In this document: one piece after another, positions 1 through 7,491 of the stretch
How positions within the stretch are numbered: the stretch's first letter is position 1
Layout of the letters: the number at the start of each line of letters is the position of its first letter
Assembly: GCA_034211115.1 (NCBI GenBank)
Contig: JAXHTH010000186.1
Coordinates: 1-7,491 of the forward strand
Direction: 5' to 3'
DNA length: 7,491 nucleotides
DNA from: JAXHTH01 sp034211115
Lineage (GTDB): Bacteria; Planctomycetota; Phycisphaerae; Phycisphaerales; SM1A02
Program-made: the position numbers and the translations under genes
Notes under the pieces: generated by a model
The model's database searches: none
What the model was told of the DNA's origin: nothing
Seen by the model: only the letters and a program-made list of their open reading frames with translations

Positions 1-117
1 CCCGCCATCGACGTTAATCGCCTGGCCGGTAATGCCCCGGCTGCTCTCCTGCGACAGCAACACAGCTACAGCGGCCACCTCCTCCGGCGCGATCAAACGG
101 CGTTGGGGGCTGATTTT
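1..117 (-). pseudogene. C-terminal fragment of a short-chain dehydrogenase/reductase
   Basis: Read on the minus strand from about base 117 to the left edge, the sequence encodes a typical SDR tail: ISPQRRLIAPEEVAAV, then SRGITGQAINVDGG. The R-L/F-x-x-PEEVA helix followed by ITGQ-x-x-x-VDGG is the conserved C-terminal part of classical NAD(P)-dependent SDR oxidoreductases (3-hydroxyacyl or 3-oxoacyl-ACP reductase-like); the substrate cannot be told. Only about 39 of some 250 residues are present. The Rossmann glycine motif and the Tyr-x-x-x-Lys catalytic residues would lie at higher coordinates, but there the frame meets a stop at 139-141 and the DNA encodes another gene on the other strand. 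The few residues after VDGG lie outside the window. The SDR assignment is strong for the segment; calling it a dead fragment is inference, since an assembly join would look the same. Confidence 0.7.
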
Positions 118-571
118 CTCCGAGGCGGATGCGCTGAGTTACGTCGGCGCCTACGCGATCGGCAACGATGTCAGCGCCCGCTGGTGGCAGAAGGAAGGAT
201 CCGGGGGCCAGTGGGTGCGGGGCAAGAGCTTCGACACCTTCTGCCCCCTGAGCGAGCCCGTCGACGCCGGGCGGACCGCCGACCCGCAGGCGCTTCATCT
301 CGTGGCGAAGCTCAACGGCGAGATCGTGCAGGAAGCGGACACGGCCGACATGATCTTCCCGGTCGCCGCGCTGATTGCCGAACTCAGCCGGGGCACGACG
401 CTCCTGGCGGGCACGGTCATCCTCACGGGCACGCCATCCGGCGTCGGCGCCGCGCGCAATCCCCCGCGCTTCCTCCGCCCCGGCGACATGGTCGAGATCA
501 CCATCGACCCCCTCGGCACCCTCCGCAACCCTGTCGAGCGCGAGAGCGGTCAATCGGAAGACGCATCATGA
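32..571 (+). CDS. 5'-truncated fumarylacetoacetate hydrolase (FAH) family protein
   Basis: From about base 113 this frame encodes the C-terminal part of an FAH-superfamily enzyme. These are metal-dependent hydrolases, decarboxylases or isomerases of small oxo-acids in aromatic or sugar-acid breakdown. Visible hallmarks are SEADALSYV, then GNDVSAR (its Asp is a metal ligand in the family), QWVRGKSFDTFCPL, LTGTPSGVG and the final LRPGDMVEITIDPLG. The upstream segment with the E-x-E metal ligands, and everything before it, is missing. Bases 32 to about 112 in this frame are the antisense of an SDR tail, so the ATG at 32 is not a credible family start, and the frame stays open to the left edge. 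The product is probably inactive. Its stop codon overlaps the start of the next gene (ATGA, 568-571), which suggests an original operon. The family call is solid; the native start is absent. Confidence 0.75.
   Translation: MPRLLSCDSNTATAATSSGAIKRRWGLIFSEADALSYVGAYAIGNDVSARWWQKEGSGGQWVRGKSFDTFCPLSEPVDAGRTADPQALHLVAKLNGEIVQEADTADMIFPVAALIAELSRGTTLLAGTVILTGTPSGVGAARNPPRFLRPGDMVEITIDPLGTLRNPVERESGQSEDAS
556..560 (+). promoter_or_regulatory. Shine-Dalgarno for the 180-aa membrane protein
   Basis: GGAAG lies 7 bases before the ATG at 568, inside the last codons of the FAH fragment. It supports the 568 start, and with the ATGA overlap it suggests translational coupling to the upstream gene. Confidence 0.5.
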
Positions 572-1110
572 CGAGATACAGAATGTTGAAAGTGCTCGGG
601 GTCGCGGTGGCGATTGCGCTCGCGTTCATTCTGGGAATGATCGTGGGGCGGCCGCAGTCCTTGCAGAAGTGGTATTATCAGCATGTCATGGTCGGAATCG
701 CTCCTACGCATATAGTTCAAGTGCAGGATCGGCTACGGGAGATTTGGCACGCGTTGGAGTCATACTATTCGGAGTATGGTAAGTATCCTGACTCAACCGA
801 TGAGTGGAGAACGCACAATCCGCAGGTAGATGCGCTTCTTGCACCGCTGGAGTACTCCATAACGGGCTTCATTGTTGAGTATGAATTGCTGGGGGCGACT
901 GAACCGGTGCTGATCGTACAGGATCCGGGATTCCGAAACCCAACCCGACCGGCGACACGATTCTGGTATCCCGGAGGAATGGCTTACGCCGCCGTCGATC
1001 CGGCCGGGCTTTTCAGCGATGGAGGCTTTGGGCTGTACGGCGACGAAGAAGTGGAGGAAATGAGGAGAATGAAGCGCGAGGTCATTTGCCGCAACAAGGA
1101 CGATGAGTAG
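568..1110 (+). CDS. Hypothetical membrane-anchored protein with pseudopilin-like segment
   Basis: I do not recognise this 180-residue protein as a named family. It starts with a short basic stretch (MTRYRMLK) and one strongly hydrophobic helix at about residues 7-27, so it is probably anchored in the inner membrane with the rest outside the cytoplasm. There is no twin-arginine or lipoprotein motif. Residues about 50-80 read RLREIWHALESYYSEYGKYP, resembling the stretch after the N-terminal helix of type II secretion/type IV pseudopilins, where a helix is followed by Y-x-x-x-x-G-x-YP. A classic prepilin peptidase site (G followed by F-x-x-x-E) is absent. The rest has a beta-rich look (PVLIVQDPGF, FWYPGGMAYAAVDP, SDGGFGLYG) and an acidic/basic tail. 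The start is supported by GGAAG 7 bases upstream. Codon use is richer in A/T-ending codons than the neighbours, hinting at a different history. The pseudopilin link is inference. Confidence 0.7.
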   Translation: MTRYRMLKVLGVAVAIALAFILGMIVGRPQSLQKWYYQHVMVGIAPTHIVQVQDRLREIWHALESYYSEYGKYPDSTDEWRTHNPQVDALLAPLEYSITGFIVEYELLGATEPVLIVQDPGFRNPTRPATRFWYPGGMAYAAVDPAGLFSDGGFGLYGDEEVEEMRRMKREVICRNKDDE

Positions 1111-1134
1111 ATTGTCGCAAAGATAGACTGAGGA

Positions 1135-1203
1135 GAGCAAACGCGGGACAGTCACCCGAGCAAACGCGGGACAGTCACCCGAGCAAACGCGGGACAGTCA
1201 CCC
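1135..1203 (+). repeat. Three exact tandem copies of a 23-bp repeat
   Basis: Copies occupy 1135-1157, 1158-1180 and 1181-1203, are identical, and have no spacers between them. Each begins GAGCAAACGC and ends GGGACAGTCACCC. The array starts 24 bp after the stop of the 180-residue protein and lies downstream of rpoD, between two convergent genes. Each unit carries the short GGGACAGTCACC signature, which resembles motifs I associate with intergenic REP-like repeats linked to IS200-type (Y1) transposases. That link is from memory and no transposase is present here. Confidence 0.9.
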
Positions 1204-1290
1204 GGGGCGGAAAACGGGACAGGTCCAACTCCCGCAACTCCCGCTCGCTCTCCGGGATACCGTGACCAACGAGGAGAACGTGACAGGTGG
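1204..1290 (+). repeat. Degenerate relatives of the 23-bp repeat plus a 9-bp duplication
   Basis: Directly after the exact array, AAAACGGGACAGGTCC (1211-1226) and GAACGTGACAGGTGGG (about 1275-1290) resemble the repeat core G-G-G-A-C-A-G-x-C with changes. Between them CAACTCCCG is duplicated in tandem (1226-1234 and 1235-1243). The stretch looks like decayed repeat or element DNA in the convergent gap after rpoD. I see no intrinsic terminator with a T-run for rpoD here. Confidence 0.5.
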
Positions 1291-1307
1291 GATTCGCGAT
1301 TCATAGG

Positions 1308-3161
<1,854 letters not shown>

Positions 3162-3166
3162 CAAGA

Positions 3167-3191
3167 TGAACGGGACGTTCAGTTCATTCCT
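3167..3191 (-). promoter_or_regulatory. Hairpin and displaced Shine-Dalgarno in the rpoD leader
   Basis: On the minus strand, TGAACG and CGTTCA (arms 3176-3181 and 3167-3172) flank a 3-base loop, a perfect 6-bp hairpin ending 5 bases before the rpoD ATG. The only Shine-Dalgarno-like sequence, AGGAA (3187-3191), lies 25 bases before the ATG. If the 15-base hairpin folds, the effective spacing becomes about 10 bases. The inverted repeat is seen directly; a role in translation is inference. Confidence 0.45.
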
Positions 3192-3209
3192 GAAGACAGG
3201 AGGGCGGGG

Positions 3210-5174
3210 TCAGGATCGCGCACCGTGGGAGATCGCGCCCGGCAGATCACCCTGCTCCTGTCGTTTCCTGATCAGATCGATGACGCTCTCGCCGGTGGCG
3301 CGTTCCGGGGCGCGGGGGGCGGAGCGGAAGGTGGTCATCTGGCGTTCGTATGTTTCCCGGGCGATGCAGGCCCGGAGGGTCTGGCAGGCGTTTCGCAGTT
3401 CGCCCGCGGCGGCGGCCTCATCACCGGCGCAGCGCTGCCGGCCGTCGAAGAAGAGGCGCGACGCGAGGCCGCGGGTCGTCTCGTCGCCGAGCTCGCCCAG
3501 CAGTTGAGGCATCGTGAACGTCGCACCCTCGCGCAGCTTCGGGAAGACCAGCTCGGCGAGGCACCGACTGGGCGGATCGATGAAATCGACGGGCCGGATG
3601 ATCTCGGTCACCGCGGGCAGGACGTCCTCATCGGACAGCAGTTGATGGGTGCCCGCGGCGGGCTCGAAGAGCAGGATCGCCAGCAGGTCGCGTTCGGCGA
3701 TGCGGCGCGCGCGGGAGATGTCGGGCCCGGCGGCGGCGTCGGGCAGAAGCGGCTGGGGCGCGGCGGGGGCGTGCTCCGCCGCGCTCTCCGCCGCGGGTTG
3801 TGCCGATCGCGGCGCCGATCGAGGCCGGCGCTGCGGAAGGGACCGCTCGATGTCGGCGATCGAGACGTGCAGAAGATCGGCCAGGTGCGTGATGACCAGC
3901 CGCTTGCGCACGCCCTGCATGCCGTTGAATCCCAGGTCGGCGAGTTCGGCGAGGAACTGCTCGAGCCGCTTCTGCCGGCCGGAGAGTCCGCTCGCTTCGC
4001 CGAGGCGCGCTTCGAATCGCTGCAGCTTGTATTGGAGGGCGTCGATCGCGCCGGCCACCGCGTCGCGGAAGCGCTGCGGGCCTTCATCCTGCTTGAGCAG
4101 ATCATCCGGATCGAGCCCGTCAGGGAGCACGCAGATTCGGATGTCCACGGGCTGGGCGAAGAAGACCTCGACCGCGCGGTCGGCGGCCTTGCGACCCGCT
4201 TCGTCGCCGTCGAAGACGAGCACCACCGTGTCGCAGAGCCGGCTGAGCAGACGGCCGTGTTCGGCCGTCAGCGCCGTGCCGAGCGTGCCGACGACGTTGG
4301 TGATCTGCCCCTGGTGGCAGGCGATGACATCGGTGTAGCCTTCGGTCACAATGGCTTGGTTGGATTGGATGATCGCCTGTTTCGCGAGATGCAGCCCGTA
4401 GAGGGTCTTCGACTTGTGAAAGAGCATCGTCTCCGGGCTGTTGAGGTACTTGGGCACGTCATCGGGATCGATGATGCGCCCGCCAAAGGCGATGGGCCGG
4501 CCGACCTCATCGCAGATGGGGAAGACGAGGCGGTTTCGGAAGGTGTCGTAGAGGTCGGCTCCGGGGGCGCCGGGGGCCCCGGGAGCGGTGCCGGAACGTT
4601 CCTTGAGCAGCCCGGCGGCGCGGGCGGTGCGGAGCGCCGATGCCTTGCCCCCCAGTCTCTGGAGAAAGCCGTCGAAGCGATCCGGCGCGGCACCGAGCAG
4701 GAACTGCTCGACCATCGCATCGCTGAGGCCGCGTCGGTTGATGACCTCGCGCGCCGCCGCGCCGGCCACCGGCTCGCGAAGCGTGCGCTGGAAGAAGTCG
4801 CAGGCGAAGGCGACGGCTTTCTGAAGATCGCTTCGCCGCGGCGCGTCGGTGGACTCGGGCTTCGCCGACCGCGGCCGCAGCTTGATGCCCGCGCGATCGG
4901 CGAGATACTGCAGCGCCTCGGGGAACTCCATCTTGTGATAGTCCATCACGAAGCGGAAGCAGTCACCAGAGGCGCCGCAGGCGAAACACTTGTAAAAGGC
5001 CTGATTCTTGTGGGTGACGACGTGGAGGGAAGGCCGACGATCGTCGTGGAAGGGGCAGAGACCCACGTGCTCGCGTCCCTCCGGGCGGAGGGCGATGTGA
5101 TCACCGATGAGGCGGAGGAGATCCGTGGCGTCCCGGACGCGATCAACATCGGATTGGGCGGTGGACGTGGTCAC
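3210..5174 (-). CDS. dnaG: DNA primase DnaG
   Basis: DnaG makes the RNA primers for the lagging strand and for replication start, working with the DnaB helicase. Residue numbers count from the earliest in-frame start, GTG 5222. The zinc domain has CPFH (C56, H59) and CFAC (C79, C82). The catalytic core has DVPKYLNSPET (about 255-265), then the Toprim residues in VTEGYTDV (E294), FDGDEAG (D338, D340) and LPDGLDPDD (D371-D373). An Ala/Pro/Arg-rich linker covers about 462-500, and a helicase-binding-type C-terminal domain follows to about 660. Possible starts are GTG 5222, ATG 5198 and GTG 5174. I chose 5174 because it leaves the usual short lead before DVDRVRDATDLL and has GGCAGG about 9 bases upstream; this is not certain. 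A short Gly-Ala-Pro insertion lies at about residues 211-222. It is the first gene of a likely dnaG-rpoD transcription unit. Confidence 0.96.
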   Translation of the reverse strand: MTTSTAQSDVDRVRDATDLLRLIGDHIALRPEGREHVGLCPFHDDRRPSLHVVTHKNQAFYKCFACGASGDCFRFVMDYHKMEFPEALQYLADRAGIKLRPRSAKPESTDAPRRSDLQKAVAFACDFFQRTLREPVAGAAAREVINRRGLSDAMVEQFLLGAAPDRFDGFLQRLGGKASALRTARAAGLLKERSGTAPGAPGAPGADLYDTFRNRLVFPICDEVGRPIAFGGRIIDPDDVPKYLNSPETMLFHKSKTLYGLHLAKQAIIQSNQAIVTEGYTDVIACHQGQITNVVGTLGTALTAEHGRLLSRLCDTVVLVFDGDEAGRKAADRAVEVFFAQPVDIRICVLPDGLDPDDLLKQDEGPQRFRDAVAGAIDALQYKLQRFEARLGEASGLSGRQKRLEQFLAELADLGFNGMQGVRKRLVITHLADLLHVSIADIERSLPQRRPRSAPRSAQPAAESAAEHAPAAPQPLLPDAAAGPDISRARRIAERDLLAILLFEPAAGTHQLLSDEDVLPAVTEIIRPVDFIDPPSRCLAELVFPKLREGATFTMPQLLGELGDETTRGLASRLFFDGRQRCAGDEAAAAGELRNACQTLRACIARETYERQMTTFRSAPRAPERATGESVIDLIRKRQEQGDLPGAISHGARS

Positions 5175-5408
5175 CTGCGGCAGCCTGCCTCTTCCCATCT
5201 TCCAGGGCCCAACACGATTCACCGTCTCGCGCCGGCAGAGGCTGGGCTGCTGCCGGGAGGCGCGAGGAGGAGCATTGACCGAGACTCAGATCATCCGGTG
5301 AAAGTCGCGCTGAGATCGCCCCATCAACGTCCGCGTGATGTTTCCTTCCAATGCGTACCGCCACCAACGGGGAGCGGGCAGGCTCGCACGGTACGGGTGT
5401 TGGGCCTC

Positions 5409-5445
5409 TCCGGCGGTCCACCCCCACATCTTGGGGTAAGCCGGA
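5409..5445. repeat. Nested two-stem inverted repeat (REP-like or leader structure)
   Basis: An outer 6-bp stem TCCGGC/GCCGGA (5409-5414 with 5440-5445) encloses an inner 5-bp stem CCCCA/TGGGG (5422-5426 with 5432-5436) and a 5-base loop. Read on the minus strand it follows directly on GGGGACAAGTATCCGG (5441-5456), which shares the GGGACA core of the repeats at 1135-1226. No T-run follows on either strand, so it is not an intrinsic terminator. Orientation is undetermined. Confidence 0.5.
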
Positions 5446-5484
5446 TACTTGTCCCCCTGATTCGGCGTGCGAGAATCCGAGAAA

Positions 5485-5512
5485 ACGGTACGCCCTGATC
5501 AGGCCCGGTCAA
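5485..5512 (-). promoter_or_regulatory. Weak candidate promoter for dnaG-rpoD
   Basis: On the minus strand TTGACC (5507-5512) is followed after 16 bases by TACCGT (5485-5490). The -35 box is good, but the -10 matches consensus at only three positions. The palindrome CCTGATCAGG (5494-5503) lies in the spacer, where an operator would fit. It would give a leader of about 300 bases to dnaG. Other promoters in this stretch are equally possible. Confidence 0.2.
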
Positions 5513-5523
5513 ACGCGGAAGCC

Positions 5524-5545
5524 AAAAAACCGGCGAAATGCCGCC
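5524..5545 (-). terminator. Possible weak intrinsic terminator after rpmB
   Basis: On the minus strand a short GC stem (GGCG/CGCC, 5542-5545 with 5532-5535, 6-base loop) is followed one base later by a run of six T (5524-5529). The stem is only 4 bp and lies about 170 bases after the rpmB stop, so it may be weak or spurious. If real, it would separate rpmB from dnaG-rpoD. Confidence 0.3.
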
Positions 5546-5597
5546 CGTCGCGCCAGCCTTCCAGGTCCGTTCACTTTCCCGGGATTACGCGCAACCG

Positions 5598-5610
5598 CCT
5601 GTTAAACAGG
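5598..5610. promoter_or_regulatory. 13-bp dyad CCTGTTAAACAGG
   Basis: Perfect 6-bp arms CCTGTT/AACAGG surround one central A, about 100 bases downstream of the rpmB stop and 435 bases before the dnaG start. Such a compact AT-centred dyad in GC-rich DNA could be a repressor site. Its spacing does not fit the E. coli LexA box (CTGT-N8-ACAG). No regulator is identified. Confidence 0.25.
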
Positions 5611-5712
5611 TATTTGCGGGGGGCGCCGTTCCCCGGACTCGCCGCTCCTTTTTTGTTCTTCTCCCCTCCGCCGACGGTCGGCGCCGCCGCGCGGCCGGAG
5701 GGCGTGGGGCCC

Positions 5713-5988
5713 TCAGCCCTGCTCCTGCTTCGCCTGACGCGTGTAGCCGTACTTTCGCTTCAGCGGCTTGACGAGCAGGCCCTGCTTGATGGCCTTCGTC
5801 GAGACCGTGATCCGCCGCGTCCTGCCGTCGACGACGGCGTTGACCGTCTGGAGATTGGGCTTGAACGTGCGTCGGGAGATGGCGGTGACCTTCAGACCGA
5901 TGCCGCCCTGGTATTTGGGACGGCCGCGGTAGCGGAGGCTCCGACCCACGGTCGTGCGGGCGCCGGTGAAATGGCATGTGCGCGGCAT
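5713..5988 (-). CDS. rpmB: 50S ribosomal protein L28
   Basis: The 91-residue product is a small, very basic component of the large ribosomal subunit. It opens MPRTCHFTGARTTVGRS, the standard L28 N-terminus (C-x-x-TG-x-x), continues with KYQGGIGLKVT and RRTFKPNLQTV, where the family has its R/K-F-x-PNLQ motif, and ends KPLKRKYGYTR. It is somewhat longer than E. coli L28 (78 aa), matching the form with a K-x-x-GG-x-GLKV insertion. Only one cysteine is present, so this is a zinc-free (C-minus) L28. The ATG at 5988 is preferred over an in-frame upstream start at 6054 because it follows AAGAGGG at 7 bases and a promoter lies at 6027-6054. It has its own promoter and is separated from clpX by a terminator. 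No rpmG lies next to it, unlike the common rpmB-rpmG pair. Confidence 0.95.
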   Translation of the reverse strand: MPRTCHFTGARTTVGRSLRYRGRPKYQGGIGLKVTAISRRTFKPNLQTVNAVVDGRTRRITVSTKAIKQGLLVKPLKRKYGYTRQAKQEQG

Positions 5989-5995
5989 GGCAGGG

Positions 5996-6002
5996 CCCTC
6001 TT
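5996..6002 (-). promoter_or_regulatory. Ribosome binding site of rpmB
   Basis: AAGAGGG on the minus strand, 7 bases before the ATG at 5988. It decides the start against the longer open frame, whose first codon would lie inside the promoter. Confidence 0.7.
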
Positions 6003-6026
6003 GCTGCAGAATCGATCGAATCGGTG

Positions 6027-6054
6027 AGTATAACGCGCCGCCGGGGCCTGGCAA
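6027..6054 (-). promoter_or_regulatory. Sigma-70-type promoter of rpmB
   Basis: On the minus strand TTGCCA (-35, 6049-6054) is followed after 16 bases by TATACT (-10, 6027-6032). Each hexamer matches consensus at five of six positions, and the AT-rich -10 stands out in a GC-rich spacer. Transcription would start near 6020, giving a leader of about 32 bases before the rpmB ATG. It should be read by the primary sigma factor encoded in this same window. Confidence 0.75.
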
Positions 6055-6179
6055 GTCGCCTTCGGCGACGATCCCGCCGCCGCGGTCCGGGCCGGGGACC
6101 CGGGGGCGAGGGCCGGGGAACGCTTCGCGCGTGAGTCGGGGGAGGCCGAGTTGCTCCGTCCCGCCCGGTGACGGCCATC

Positions 6180-6210
6180 AAAAAAACGGCCCGCGGCGAT
6201 CGGCCGCGGG
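6180..6210 (-). terminator. Rho-independent terminator of clpX
   Basis: On the minus strand CCCGCGGC and GCCGCGGG form a perfect 8-bp GC stem (6203-6210 with 6190-6197) around a 5-base loop. After a CCG it runs into seven T (6180-6186). It begins 36 bases after the clpX stop. The 120 bases beyond it, to the rpmB promoter, are GC-rich and hold nothing I recognise. Confidence 0.9.
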
Positions 6211-6246
6211 TCTCGCAGACGACTTGATTGATCCGCCGGCCGCCGC

Positions 6247-7491
<1,245 letters not shown>

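Larger units (their letters stand above)
5223..5712. other. 490-bp gene-free, inverted-repeat-rich stretch upstream of dnaG
   Basis: I find no recognisable protein, tRNA, rRNA, RNase P, tmRNA or rpsU here on either strand. Short open frames exist but show no family motif and cross known starts. The stretch must hold the 3' end of the rpmB transcript and probably the dnaG promoter and leader. It contains a nested hairpin (5409-5445), a 7-bp inverted pair CGTACCG/CGGTACG (5354-5360 and 5389-5395) with a further CGGTACG at 5486-5492, a 10-bp palindrome CCTGATCAGG (5494-5503), and a 13-bp dyad (5598-5610). It could be an old repeat element or a structured leader RNA. Confidence 0.6.

Noticed and set aside
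103..567. N-terminal extension of the 180-residue protein in the same frame
   Set aside because: The extension is Arg-rich antisense-like sequence in the wrong frame of the FAH coding region. The ATG at 568 has a Shine-Dalgarno and the membrane helix follows at once.
793..1155. Minus-strand 120-codon open frame
   Set aside because: It is antisense to the 180-residue protein, which has a better start, a ribosome binding site and a transmembrane helix. It shows no motif of its own.
1135..1203. CRISPR array
   Set aside because: The 23-bp units abut with no spacers, and no cas genes are present.
5281..5400. Signal recognition particle-type RNA suggested by GGAAGGAAACA on the minus strand (about 5336-5350)
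   Set aside because: The flanking SRP core pairs and the GGAAGGGAGCAGC-type context are absent, so only a short purine match remains.
5143..5427. Small minus-strand frame upstream of and overlapping dnaG
   Set aside because: It runs out of frame into the dnaG start, has an Arg/Pro/Ala-rich random-looking product, and no ribosome binding site.
5648..5700. Plus-strand or minus-strand terminator around the T-run 5648-5653 and the CGCCGACGGTCGGCG dyad
   Set aside because: The T-run precedes the dyad on the plus strand and is an A-run on the minus strand, so neither orientation gives stem-then-T.

Overview
The window looks like chromosomal DNA from a GC-rich bacterium, most likely a member of the Planctomycetota (perhaps Phycisphaerae-like). 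This rests on recognition, without a search. The primary sigma factor has the long charged spacer and the RRRVLESDY / LPFDRT phrases I associate with planctomycete RpoD, and the L28, DnaG and ClpX proteins fit the same group. Most of the window is core housekeeping DNA on the minus strand.

Left end (1-1307): this is the irregular part. Bases 1 to about 117 encode, on the minus strand, the C-terminal tail of a short-chain dehydrogenase/reductase. From about base 113 the plus strand encodes the C-terminal two thirds of a fumarylacetoacetate-hydrolase-family enzyme that has lost its N-terminal metal-binding ExE segment. The two fragments meet head to head, so this is a deletion or rearrangement breakpoint or an assembly chimera. 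The FAH fragment overlaps by 4 bases (ATGA) an unrecognised 180-residue membrane-anchored protein with a pseudopilin-like segment and visibly lower GC. After it come three exact tandem copies of a 23-bp repeat and degenerate relatives.

Centre (1308-5222, minus strand): dnaG (primase) is followed after 48 bp by rpoD (primary sigma factor). This is the core of the macromolecular-synthesis operon, with no rpsU visible. The short dnaG-rpoD gap has a 6-bp hairpin directly before the rpoD start, and the only Shine-Dalgarno-like AGGAA lies behind it.

Right part (5223-7491, minus strand): a 490-bp gene-free stretch with several inverted repeats separates dnaG from rpmB (L28). rpmB has a clear sigma-70 promoter and ribosome binding site of its own. 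Upstream of it, clpX ends at a strong intrinsic terminator, and its N-terminus runs off the right edge. Transcription therefore runs clpX, terminator, promoter, rpmB, then dnaG-rpoD from a promoter I cannot place firmly. Together the genes supply protein quality control, ribosome assembly, replication priming and promoter recognition. I see no convincing undescribed defence or mobile system. The best leads are the left-end junction, the 23-bp repeats, the rpoD leader hairpin and the structured dnaG upstream region.
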